DNA from: Rhipicephalus microplus
Taxonomy: Eukaryota; Arthropoda; Arachnida; Ixodida; Ixodidae
Length of the DNA: 64,000 bases
Direction of reading: 5' to 3'
NCBI RefSeq assembly: GCF_043290135.1
Contig: NC_134710.1
Span: 12,849,321-12,913,320 of the forward strand
Shown: positions 46,600-55,581 of the stretch, piece by piece
Position numbering within the stretch: the stretch's first letter is position 1
Layout of the letters: the number at the start of each line of letters is the position of its first letter
Notes under the pieces: model-generated
The model's input: the letters and a program-made list of their open reading frames with translations, nothing else
Databases searched by the model: none
Told to the model about the DNA's origin: nothing
Program-made: the position numbers and the translations under genes

Positions 46600-46859
46600 T
46601 CACCTCATCCTAAACAAACGCGCAGAAATTTATGAACAGCTTATAAAAAAACCAGTGCAACCCGTTACTTTTTGTTCCGGTTTGGTTTAGCGCTGTGCCA
46701 TGGCTTCTTTCTGATTTCGCGGGTTTTGCGACAAAAATCTTCACTTATAGCATAAATGGTGCCTTTATTATACTTACCAATTTTTAAATATTGCTTCTGT
46801 CTGTCGCGAATCTGCAGGTTTTAAGACAACAGGTCTCGTTTTATTAGGGGCGGGTTTAC

Positions 46860-47408
46860 CTATAGAATGTGGATACGCTCAATCACAATTGGTTGTAGCC
46901 TAAGTTTACCTTGAATAACTTCGTTATTTACTGCTCGTTCGAGGGTTTCACTATAGTCGCAGATTTTTTTTCCCGGCAGTCCATAGACAATTAGATTGAA
47001 CCTTCTGCTCTTATTTTCAAGGTCGTCTATTCTCTTTTCTAATGTTTTGATTGTCCTAGTCATAAAATTAAGTTGCGTTTTCCAAAGTCCCAGTTCTATT
47101 TCCAGCACTTGTCACAATGCAGAAACAGCAGCAGTCGAATCCAGGAAACTCACTTTAATTGTATTAGAATACTGGCAAACTGATCGGGAGCGAACCTCGT
47201 CTTCTTCACTCGCTGCGCGTGTTCTTCGTTGTCCTCTTCGCGCTGCATATTCAATGTGGCACACTGACAAAGCGTCAAGTTTATTTTGAATATTCACTGA
47301 GCGTTTTTCTTTTGTTTTCCTAATATCACTTGCGATATTCTTCAGTCGTGTACAGACTTCTTCAAGACCGGGGCCAGGGTTTGTTTCAATGTCAACCCCC
47401 CCCCCCCC
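46860..47408 (-). pseudogene. ORF1 remnant of the degenerate LINE with 2A motif
   Basis: VDIETNPGP at its start, then a basic segment (RKTKEKRSVNIQNKLDALS), a stop at 47112-47114, then coiled coil and domain start ITLEKRIDDLENKSRRFNLIVYGLPGK (46860-47108). The order matches ORF1 of the intact LINE at 9975. Confidence 0.75.
47370..47393 (-). other. 2A ribosome-skipping motif DIETNPGP
   Basis: Codons GAC-ATT-GAA-ACA-AAC-CCT-GGC-CCC on the minus strand match D(V/I)ExNPGP exactly. In frame with the ORF1 remnant (47112-47297). Confidence 0.85.
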
Positions 47409-47414
47409 CCCCCC
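47396..47414. repeat. C19 homopolymer
   Basis: Reads as G19 on the LINE strand, immediately 5' of the 2A codons. Confidence 0.95.
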
Positions 47415-47910
47415 TATTTTAACAGTTCTTTAAAAAAATGTCTAAAGCAATGCTAAACAGCCGTGGGCACGGCGACACCAACAAACAGCGGTCACTTGAA
47501 CGAAAGCAACTACCATAGTCTGTACTGACCTGCACGATGAAGATAAACTGGTGAGACAACCACATTGCGTTGATGAAGCCGCGCACAAGGGTCGGCTCGT
47601 TGGCGAAGCTGGTCTTTATAGGTCCGGAGGGGGGCGTTCTCAGGTGGTCCTGTGCACCGAGATGCGCTGAAGTGCCCTTTAACTAGCCACAGGAAATCAA
47701 TTCCGCCAGTCAGCAAGGCACGTGTAGATATAGGTCTTATTCGGGTTCTGCGCCGTTCCCTTGATCCCGAACCATCCAGTGTCACCATTTCGTTCGGAAC
47801 ACAGCAGGCCGATGCAAAACTGTGCGTTGAAGAGAAACGAATTAGACAACCGCATTGTTCTTTGAGAGAATTCACGTTTCTCCAACGGGAAAATTTACAT
47901 GAATCTGACT

Positions 47911-48959
47911 GACTTAAGCACACTTTTCACATATTCGAAAAAATAAACAAAACTGTACTACCACACATAATGGATTCGGATATTTCGGTATATTTCCGTC
48001 TACTTGGATCATATCTACATGTTTCTTTTCAACAGTTACTAGAGACTGCGTAGTCGTACATCATGATATGCGTGAAATTCTGTGGTGATCTGCCACCGCG
48101 TCAGAAGCAGGAATGCTCGCTTCACATGGGAGCACCGCTGATAGCAACAATTCCATGACAAACGGCAGGAAGTTGAAATAAACGTATTCGATGCGGCGCC
48201 GTCAGCGACGTGGCCCAAGTGATAATTAAACAACCTTGCCTCGATGAGGTGACGACTGGCCTCGTAATTCATGTCCACGTAAAGGTTATCAGCTGCAAGG
48301 AAAATAAGTTTATGAGGTGCACATATAACCAGGTAGTTACGAGGGCGACAGCAGCACCATTGCTACGATTCTGCACGAAGATAGAATCTGACATAAATTC
48401 GAATTTCCGCACATAACCTCAACTGCACTTAACATCCATAATTTCGGTGAAATGAAGCTCCAAAGGTATTGCGAGAGAAACACAAAACTGAACAGCGTGT
48501 TAAGTGAGCAAGTGCACGAAAAAACATACACAAGAGCGGTGGTGGTATTCCAGGGTGAGTGCATACGATGTATTTTGTGAGACTCGATAATGCAAGCGAG
48601 CGCGCATCTTGGCACACCAGCGAAAACAGTGTCCTTAGATACATGGATAACTTCAATACAAGTAAACCAAAAGGAGGGTAAACGCTCATATCTTCTATAG
48701 GAATCACCCATGAACACCTTAACCTAACGGTGTAAACATTGTCTTGCATCTCAAAATCGCATGATTATGCACAAGTGAGTGCTGTATCCAAGCAGAAGTG
48801 TGTTTTGCTTTTCACACTCGTCGAAATGCGGCTGCCATGGTCAGGAATGTAACCAATCATCGGGGTTAGCATGCAGCGTGACACAGACCGTTTCACCCCT
48901 TTCACATATTGGCTACGATCGAGCGCGCGATTGCGCAGAACCAAAAGTAGAAATATATT
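47911..48959. other. intron sequence without recognised features
   Basis: No protein or repeat identity seen. Confidence 0.45.
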
Positions 48960-49123
48960 ATTACGAGGCAGTGGGCATGGCTCTACCGTCGTGGACAACA
49001 GTTCGATGAAAAAGAAGTGGACTCGCCGCGCGAGAGACTGGCAGCTCTGAAGCGTCACTTTGGCATGTAAATATAGGAAATACGCTCATTCCTCTCTTCC
49101 GTGTGTTTGCGAGCTCCGTAACA
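48960..49123 (+). repeat. 5' LTR of Gypsy element IV
   Basis: Begins ATTACGAGGCAGTGGGC and ends GAGCTCCGTAACA; identical to 54027-54190. The inverted ends are TTACG / CGTAA. The first base is ambiguous because of the AT-rich flank. TGGTGGGAGTGCTGGG just downstream (49127) is the presumed primer-binding site; the tRNA is not identified. Confidence 0.95.
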
Positions 49124-49198
49124 AATTGGTGGGAGTGCTGGGTAACGAAGCGCCATACAACGGAGCTCCGCAGTGGTCGTCAAATCGGAGTTTCCGTG

Positions 49199-50485
49199 AT
49201 GGAACACGGGACTGATCCCACGGCCACCTCTCCATCGGCTTCGGCGACGCCCGCACCATCCACGGCAACGCCTCCACTGGCCCCACCCCCACCCACGTAC
49301 GTGCTGACGCATCCGAAGCATCCTGGAACGTTCTGCGGTACGGACCAAGTTGATGTCGACGACTGGATAGCCGACTACGAACGCACCAGTGCTCTCAACC
49401 GGTATGATCCGACTCTTATGCTGGCCAATGTGCTGTTTTACCTGAAAGGCACGGCCAAAGTCTGGTACGAGAACCATGAGGAGGAGATCGGCAGTTGGGA
49501 CACCTTCAAGGAAAAGCTTCGCGACTTATTTGGGAAGCCCATCGGTCGAAAGGCGGCTGCAAAGAAGGAGTTGTCTATACGTGCTCAGACGTCCACAGAG
49601 CCGTATATCTCATATATACAGGACGTGCTGGCTCTATGTCGTAAAGTTGACAACGACATGTCGGAGTCTGACAAGGTTGGCCACGTCCTCAAGGGCATAG
49701 CGGACGACGCGTTCAACCTGCTAATGTGCCGGAACTGTGCGACCGTCGACGAAATTATTGAGGAATGCCGGCGTTTTGAACTGGCCAAAAGCAGGCGGAT
49801 TTCAAGATCATTTACTCGACTGCCGAACACCGCAGCGACGTCCTCCTGCGAAGATGGACTGTCCTCCCATCGGCAGTCTTCACCAGCGTCTGAAATTACG
49901 CGAATTGTCCGGCGGGAAATCGAAGCAATTACACCTACTCTTCCCGCCAACGGCCACGTCGATTTGCAAGTACCTCAGGTTTGCTTGGTACAGTCGATTG
50001 TGCGGGAAGAACTGAGCAATTTGGGCTTCGATGTCTGCGCCGTTGCTCAGTCTCGACCAATTGGCTTCCGTTCAAGGTCGCCGCCTCGCCCCAGGTCACC
50101 ACCCCAAGAAAGGTCTTATCCACGCTCTCGCAATCCGGCCGAATGGAGAACTGCGGATGATCGGCCGATCTGCTTTAACTGCCGCCGCATAGGTCACGTC
50201 GCACGGTATTGCCACAACCATTGGTCTTCGTCCCGAAACCAGTATAACACTGCTCGCCGCACCGATAGCTACCGTCGTTTCCAACCTCCTGAGCCGATCG
50301 CCGACAACTACCGCCGGCCTCTGCCCGTCGATTCCTACGCCTGCGATGCCCCTGATACGCAGCACAGCCGCTCACCGTCGCCTCGACGTCACCAGTCTCG
50401 TTCGCCGCCAGGACGTCGCCCGTCGTCCCCTTCTCCTCTACGACGACGCCCGACCTCCCCGCTCAATTCTCACCAGGGAAACTAA
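49199..50485 (+). CDS. Gag polyprotein of Gypsy element IV
   Basis: 428 aa from the ATG at 49199 (MEHGTDPTATS). The frame is open upstream into the LTR but without a better start. Pro/Ala-rich N terminus, a capsid-like region (KHPGTFCGTDQVDVDDW, ANVLFYLKGTAKVWYE, KEKLRDLFGKPIGRK), and one CCHC zinc knuckle CFNCRRIGHVARYC starting at residue 325. The C terminus is a long Arg/Ser/Pro-rich basic tail. Gag forms the particle and packages RNA. It ends HQGN then TAA at 50483-50485, overlapping the slippery site. Confidence 0.95.
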   Translation: MEHGTDPTATSPSASATPAPSTATPPLAPPPPTYVLTHPKHPGTFCGTDQVDVDDWIADYERTSALNRYDPTLMLANVLFYLKGTAKVWYENHEEEIGSWDTFKEKLRDLFGKPIGRKAAAKKELSIRAQTSTEPYISYIQDVLALCRKVDNDMSESDKVGHVLKGIADDAFNLLMCRNCATVDEIIEECRRFELAKSRRISRSFTRLPNTAATSSCEDGLSSHRQSSPASEITRIVRREIEAITPTLPANGHVDLQVPQVCLVQSIVREELSNLGFDVCAVAQSRPIGFRSRSPPRPRSPPQERSYPRSRNPAEWRTADDRPICFNCRRIGHVARYCHNHWSSSRNQYNTARRTDSYRRFQPPEPIADNYRRPLPVDSYACDAPDTQHSRSPSPRRHQSRSPPGRRPSSPSPLRRRPTSPLNSHQGN

Positions 50486-50516
50486 GCGGTGCAGCTCTTG
50501 GAGGTGAAGCTGCATC
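50476..50516 (+). promoter_or_regulatory. gag-pol -1 frameshift signal of Gypsy element IV
   Basis: Slippery GGGAAAC (50476-50482) read as G-GGA-AAC in the gag frame, stop TAA directly after, 5-nt spacer (TAAGC), then a 9-bp hairpin GGTGCAGCT / AGCTGCATC (50488-50496 with 50508-50516, one G-T pair) and an 11-nt loop CTTGGAGGTGA. The -1 frame (GGG AAA CTA AGC) is open into pol with no stop. Confidence 0.88.
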
Positions 50517-53500
50517 CTCGGTACCGACCTCAAATCCTCTCCTTGTACTGCCGACACGACGAAATTTGATCGACGTCGACGTTGACGGCCTGACTGTTTC
50601 TGCACTTGTTGACACTGGGGCGCATATTTCTGTGATGAGTGCCCGACTTCGTCGCCGCCTGAAGAAAGTGCTCACACCGGCTGCCCCTGGCGTTATTCGT
50701 GTCGCCGACGGAAGAAGTCTTGCCATCACAGGAATGTGCACAGCACGCATCACTATCGCCGATCACCCCACATCTGTTCTCTTTGCAGTTATTGAGCAGT
50801 GCCCAAATGACCTAATTCTTGGTTTAGATTTCTTGTCCACCCATGCTGCTCTCATCGACTGTGCAACCGGCGTTCTTCAACTTGAACTGCCTCGACTTGG
50901 ACCTGTGCCGTCCTCACCGTCACACCGCTTGTGCGCTGTTGATTATGTTCGGCTGTCACCGCAAGCCACCACGTGTGTTGCCTTAACGATATCACCAGCT
51001 CTTCCTGACGGTGACTACATAGTGTCTCCATTGGTGGATGTGCTCTTGGCTCGAAGTGTTGCTGTGCCGCATACAATCGTGACTATTGTGGACAACTACG
51101 TTCAGCTTCCGCTCCTTAACTTCAGTAGTTCGACCCAAGTTCTCCCGCAAGGCATTTCGTTAGCCCACGTTTCCCCACTTGATGCATGTAGCATCGTGGC
51201 ATTGGACCCTGAAGACTGTTCGTCCCCTACTGCAGCCAGCCGAGCAAACGCACCTAGCGACGAAATCACGATGATGATCGCCCCTGATCTTCTGCCCTGT
51301 CAGTTGGCGCAACTTCACCACGTTCTGACTACCTACCGAGATATTTTCGACTTCGATGACCGCCCTTTAGGGCAAACGTCCTTCGTGCGTCATCAAATAC
51401 ATACCGGCGATGCTAATCCTGTTAGACGGCGACCGTATCGTGTTTCCCAGTCCGAACGCCAGGTCATACAACGAGAAGTCGAGAAAATGCTCTCCAAAGG
51501 AGTCATAGAGGCCTCTTCAAGTCCATGGGCGTCACCTGTTGTTTTAGTGAAAAAGAAGGATGGCAGCTGGAGATTTTGCGTTGACTACCGTGCCTTGAAC
51601 AAGATAACCCGCAAAGACGTATATCCGCTGCCACGAATCGACGACGCCCTTGATTGCCTTCATGGCGCGCGATACTTCTCATCTATTGATCTGCGTTCGG
51701 GCTACTGGCAAATTTCTGTCGACGACTTAGACCGAGAAAAGACTGCCTTCATCACACCGGACGGCCTTTATCAGTTCAAGGTTATGCCTTTTGGGCTGTG
51801 CAACGCCCCGGCAACGTTCGAACGCATGATGGACTCTCTTCTTCGTGGTTATAAATGGTCCATCTGTCTTTGCTACCTCGACGATGTGATTGTTTTTTCC
51901 CCAACATTTGAAACTCACTTAACTCGTTTGTCGACCATTTTAGCCGTTTTTCGTCGAGCAGGACTCCAGCTGAACTCGAAAAAGTGCAATTTCGGCCGAC
52001 AACAAATCACGATCCTTGGTCATCTTGTAAGTGCTGCTGGCGTCCGACCTGACCCTGACAAGATTAGCGCTGTCAAGAATTTCCCTCTGCCTTCTTCAAC
52101 CAAAGATGTTCGGAGTTTTGTGGGCTTATGCTCGTACTTCCGCCGCTTTATACGCGATTTCGCTACAATTGCACGACCACTAACTGATCTTCTCAAAAAG
52201 AACGTGCCCTTCTCGTGGGGCCAAGACCAAGCAGCTGCGTTTTCCACGCTGATCGACCTGCTCATTTCACCACCAATACTGGCTCACTTTGACCCGTCTG
52301 CGACGACTGAAGTACGCACAGACGCCAGTGCTCACGGAATCGGCGCCGTCCTCGCTCAACACCAGGGAGGCCAAACGCGTGTTATTGCGTATGCCAGCCG
52401 CCTTCTCTCCACATCTGAGCGAAACTATTCGATAACAGAGCGCGAGTGTCTTGCGTTGGTCTGGGCTGTAGCGAAATTTCGCCCCTACTTGTATGGCCGC
52501 GAGTTTTCAGTTATTACGGACCACCACGCTCTGTGTTGGCTGTCGTCGCTCAAGGACCCAACTGGTCGCCTAGGTCGCTGGGCTCTACGTCTCCAGGAGT
52601 ATAACTTCGACGTAATTTATAAGTCGGGCAGGTTGCACCAAGATGCTGATTGTCTCTCGCGTTATCCGGTGGACCCTGCTAGCCTCGCTGTCCATGAAGG
52701 CGATTCTTGTGTGCTCGCCATATCTGATTTGCACGACATCGGCACAGAGCAGCGCCGGGACGCAACCCTCAAGAAGGTCATTCAGCGAGTATCTTCAGGA
52801 CATTCCGACCCTTCTCTCCGTCAATATGTCCTTCGCAACGACATTCTGTATCGTCGCAACATGAAGTCTGATGGCCCGGAATATTTGTTAGTTATTCCCC
52901 AACACATGCGTGCCACTATTCTTCAACATCTGCATGACGCACCGACGGCGGGACACCTGGGTTTTTCACGCACCTATCACCGCGTGCGGCAACGGTTCTT
53001 TTGGCCTGGCATGTATAAATTTGTGCGCCGTTATGTCGCTGCTTGCGAGCGCTGCCAGCGTCGGAAACGTCCTGCTCTCCGTCCGGCTGGCCTGCTCCAA
53101 CCTATCGACATTCCCCCGGAACCATTCTTCCGCATCGGCCTCGACTTGCTCGGACCTTTCCCGACGTCCGTGTCAGGCAACAAGTGGATCGCTGTCGCAA
53201 CCGACTATGCGACCAGATACGCGATAACTCGTGCATTGCCAACTAGCTGCGCTACAGACGTCGCAGACTTTCTCCTAAATGACGTCATTCTGCGGCATGG
53301 AGCTCCGCGCCAGCTTTTGACGGATCGGGGCCGCTGCTTCCTCGCAAAAGTTATCGACGAAATCCTCCGGAGCTGCTCTACCGAACATCACCTTACTACT
53401 GCCTACCATCCCCAGACTAACGGTCTCACGGAGCGTCTCAACCGAACTCTTACAGACATGTTGTCTATGTACGTCTCTGCTGACCACCGTGACTGGGACG

Positions 53501-53985
53501 CAATGCTCCCCTACGTTACATTTGCATATAATTCGTCAAGACATGACACCGCCGGCTACTCTCCATTCTTTCTTTTGTACGGCTGCAACCCTGCGTTGCC
53601 ATTCGACACACTCCTTCCTTCTGCTACTATCCAACCAACGGTGTATGCGCAGGACGCTGCTTCTCGAGCCCGCGTCGCTCGCCAAATCGCGCACACTCGG
53701 CTCAGTGCTTCTCAGGCCGCACAAAAAGTCCGCTACGATGACTCGCACCGCGACGTTGACTACCCTGATGACTCTCTTGTCCTACTCTGGACGCCGTATC
53801 GACGTGAAGGTTTGTGCGAGAAGCTCCTCCCACGATACACAGGACCCTACAAAGTTCTCCGCAAGGTCACCGACGTCGACTACCTCATCACTCCCGTTCA
53901 ACCGCACTCATCCTCTGCTACACCATCTACTGATGTTGTTCATGTGTCGCGCCTAAAGCCCTACTATACTGCCAGTCCTGATTGA
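50476..53985 (+). CDS. Pol of Gypsy element IV (protease, RT, RNase H, integrase)
   Basis: About 1169 codons from the slip site to TGA. Residues here are counted from 50566. Protease: ALVDTGAHIS (D16) and LILGLDFLS. RT: FCVDYRALNK, GYWQISVDD, MPFGLCNAPATFE and YLDDV (D439, D440). RNase H: RTDASAHGIG (D586), [18 protein letters not shown]. Integrase: zinc head HLHDAPTAGHLG with C827 and C830 (CERCQRRK), core D860, D920, E956 (35 residues between the last two), and a GPYKVLRKVTD box before the end. It copies RNA to cDNA and integrates it. There is no own start codon, so it is made as Gag-Pol by the -1 shift. Confidence 0.97.
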   Translation, partial: GKLSGAALGGEAASSVPTSNPLLVLPTRRNLIDVDVDGLTVSALVDTGAHISVMSARLRRRLKKVLTPAAPGVIRVADGRSLAITGMCTARITIADHPTSVLFAVIEQCPNDLILGLDFLSTHAALIDCATGVLQLELPRLGPVPSSPSHRLCAVDYVRLSPQATTCVALTISPALPDGDYIVSPLVDVLLARSVAVPHTIVTIVDNYVQLPLLNFSSSTQVLPQGISLAHVSPLDACSIVALDPEDCSSPTAASRANAPSDEITMMIAPDLLPCQLAQLHHVLTTYRDIFDFDDRPLGQTSFVRHQIHTGDANPVRRRPYRVSQSERQVIQREVEKMLSKGVIEASSSPWASPVVLVKKKDGSWRFCVDYRALNKITRKDVYPLPRIDDALDCLHGARYFSSIDLRSGYWQISVDDLDREKTAFITPDGLYQFKVMPFGLCNAPATFERMMDSLLRGYKWSICLCYLDDVIVFSPTFETHLTRLSTILAVFRRAGLQLNSKKCNFGRQQITILGHLVSAAGVRPDPDKISAVKNFPLPSSTKDVRSFVGLCSYFRRFIRDFATIARPLTDLLKKNVPFSWGQDQAAAFSTLIDLLISPPILAHFDPSATTEVRTDASAHGIGAVLAQHQGGQTRVIAYASRLLSTSERNYSITERECLALVWAVAKFRPYLYGREFSVITDHHALCWLSSLKDPTGRLGRWALRLQEYNFDVIYKSGRLHQDADCLSRYPVDPASLAVHEGDSCVLAISDLHDIGTEQRRDATLKKVIQRVSSGHSDPSLRQYVLRNDILYRRNMKSDGPEYLLVIPQHMRATILQHLHDAPTAGHLGFSRTYHRVRQRFFWPGMYKFVRRYVAACERCQRRKRPALRPAGLLQPIDIPPEPFFRIGLDLLGPFPTSVSGNKWIAVATDYATRYAITRALPTSCATDVADFLLNDVILRHGAPRQLLTDRGRCFLAKVIDEILRSCSTEHHLTTAYHPQTNGLTERLNRTLTDMLSMYVSADHRDWDAMLPYVTFAYNSSRHDTAGYSPFFLLYGCNPALPFDTLLPSATIQPTVYAQDAASRARVARQIAHTRLSASQAAQKVRYDDSHRDVDYPDDSLVLLWTPYRREGLCEKLLPRYTGPYKVLRKVTDVDYLITPVQPHSSSATPSTDVVHVSRLKPYYTASPD

Positions 53986-54010
53986 CTTAGGGGCGCCGTG
54001 ACGGCGCTTT

Positions 54011-54026
54011 GTTCGCCGGGGGTGAT
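54011..54026 (+). other. polypurine tract of Gypsy element IV
   Basis: GTTCGCCGGGGGTGAT directly before the 3' LTR. The G5 core is the likely plus-strand primer, and its place against the LTR supports the LTR border. Confidence 0.65.
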
Positions 54027-54190
54027 ATTACGAGGCAGTGGGCATGGCTCTACCGTCGTGGACAACAGTTCGATGAAAAAGAAGTGGACTCGCCGCGCGA
54101 GAGACTGGCAGCTCTGAAGCGTCACTTTGGCATGTAAATATAGGAAATACGCTCATTCCTCTCTTCCGTGTGTTTGCGAGCTCCGTAACA
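54027..54190 (+). repeat. 3' LTR of Gypsy element IV
   Basis: 164 bp, same sequence as the 5' LTR, followed by ATATT. Confidence 0.95.
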
Positions 54191-54335
54191 ATATTGTTTT
54201 ACCAGGAACATTATCGATTCTGTTTTCGTCATTCATGTGCAGCTTGAGACGAGCAGAAAGCGAAAGCAAGCAGCGGTAGAGCGCGTGAAGCAACCGCATA
54301 ATCATGTAGGCTCGCGGCGGCGGGCATCGGAGAGT

Positions 54336-54383
54336 GGACGGACGGACGGACGGACGGACGGACCGACCGACCGACCGACCGAC
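54336..54383. repeat. compound tetranucleotide array (GGAC)n(CGAC)n at a LINE 3' end
   Basis: About seven GGAC units turn into about five CGAC/GACC units. On the minus strand this forms the terminal tail of the LINE that follows. Confidence 0.95.
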
Positions 54384-55581
54384 CCGGCTGTGCCCTTTAG
54401 ATCGGGTGGTGGCTCACCCCACCTAGCCATAAAGTAAAGTACTATGTGTTGAAGGATTGAATTTCACTCGCGCCTTGATTGTAGCCACCAATCAGTTAGC
54501 CTCCTCCTGGTTATTTCTTTAAAGTCTATTTTGCTTTCACTGTCCCTAAATCCCATTGCTTTCAAAAATTCCTCGCCATTATCGTGGACTACAGGGTGGA
54601 GCCCTTCACAGAATATTATCAAATATTCAGCCGTTTCCTCCCCTCTCCACAAGCACTACATAACGTGTCTGTGCCTTCGTATTGTGCTCGGTGCGTCTTG
54701 GTCCACAATACTCCCGTTCTTGCCTCGAATAGCAAAGAACTGCCTTGAGAGTTATCGTAGATATTTCCTTTTGCAATTTTCTGCTTGATGGTTGGGTAGG
54801 TCTCCAGCGATGATTTAGTAAGCATTCCAATCTTCCAAATGTCCCTCTCTGTTTCCTTCTCCTTCTCTGTTTCCTTCACTAACCAATGTTTCCTTTTGGC
54901 TTGGTATTCTGCTGTTGTCTAAATACTTGCCTGACAATTTTAGAGTTCGCTTCCCTCATTTAGTATCAATATTCTTCATGTATATCTGGCTGAAAACTTT
55001 CCTAACCCAACGCAATCCTCTCCCATTTTTCTCAATCGCTCCTCAAATCTTATCCTGATGCTAGCTTCCCTGCACTCTTACGATGATCATCCCATGTCAC
55101 CCTGTACCCCCTGATTTGGGGTATTTCCGTGTGCTTTCAAAGAACGTCTACCTATGCCGCGTTGTTTAACTTTCAATCTTGCTTAAACCTCTGATCTTAT
55201 GCACAAGACCGCATTGCCGAACGTCGAACCCGGGACCACGACACATTTCCAAATACCTCTCACAACGTAATACCTACTGTAGTTCCACAGTGCCCTATTT
55301 TTCATTACAACTGCATTCCTGTTAACCTTAGTAATTACGTATATTTCGTGCTTCCTTAAGTACTCAGCCCCAGTATTTATCCATACGCCCAAATATTTGT
55401 ATTTATCCAATATTTCTAGCGTGACTTCTTGTAGTATCTTAAGTAGTATCCTATGCTCACTGCCCTCGTTATCATTCAAACTCACGATTGCCTATTTTTC
55501 TCTACAGAAATTGAAATTTAACCTATTTCGCTCATTACCGTAGATGTCTATCAATCCCTGCAGATTTTCCATGTTGTCTCA
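54336..55581 (-). mobile_element. tick-type LINE, 3' part, degenerate
   Basis: Minus strand, from RT C terminus to tail: YGNERNRLNFNFCREK-like region at the 55500s, then LDKYKYLGVWINTGAEYL, KNRALWNYSRYYVVRGIWKCVVVPG (55183-55485), GSSLLFEARTG, then the knuckle region TLCSACGEG, EETAEYLIIFCEGLHPVV and ITRRRLTDWW (54464-54652), then a 3' UTR with GGGCACAGCCGGG and the tetranucleotide tail. Frame changes separate the blocks. The 5' half resumes at 57551 beyond an inserted element. Confidence 0.8.

Larger units (their letters stand above)
44320..47910 (-). mobile_element. CR1/L2-group LINE, degenerate
   Basis: Minus-strand LINE with 5' UTR (about 47415-47910), ORF1 with a 2A motif, ORF2 endonuclease and RT, 3'-truncated in the RT thumb (KYLGAMTF). 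Many stops and frame changes. Its proteins differ from the intact LINE at 9780, so it is a separate family. Confidence 0.82.
48960..54190 (+). mobile_element. Ty3/Gypsy LTR retrotransposon IV, intact
   Basis: 5.23-kb plus-strand element: two 164-bp LTRs with no difference between them by eye, primer-binding region, gag, -1 frameshift signal, uninterrupted pol, purine tract, 3' LTR. Flanked by ATATT on both sides (48955-48959 and 54191-54195). No stop or frameshift apart from the gag-pol shift. Identical LTRs mean a recent insertion, and the copy could be autonomous. Element V (16588-19145) is an old relative. Confidence 0.97.

Noticed and set aside
48337..48749. Cys/Ser-rich ORFs on the minus strand
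   Set aside because: Two overlapping frames, no recognisable motif, no splice or start context; treated as chance.
54336..54383. CRISPR-like array
   Set aside because: Uniform 4-bp units with no spacers; it is a LINE tail. No CRISPR structure exists anywhere in the window, as expected for a eukaryote.
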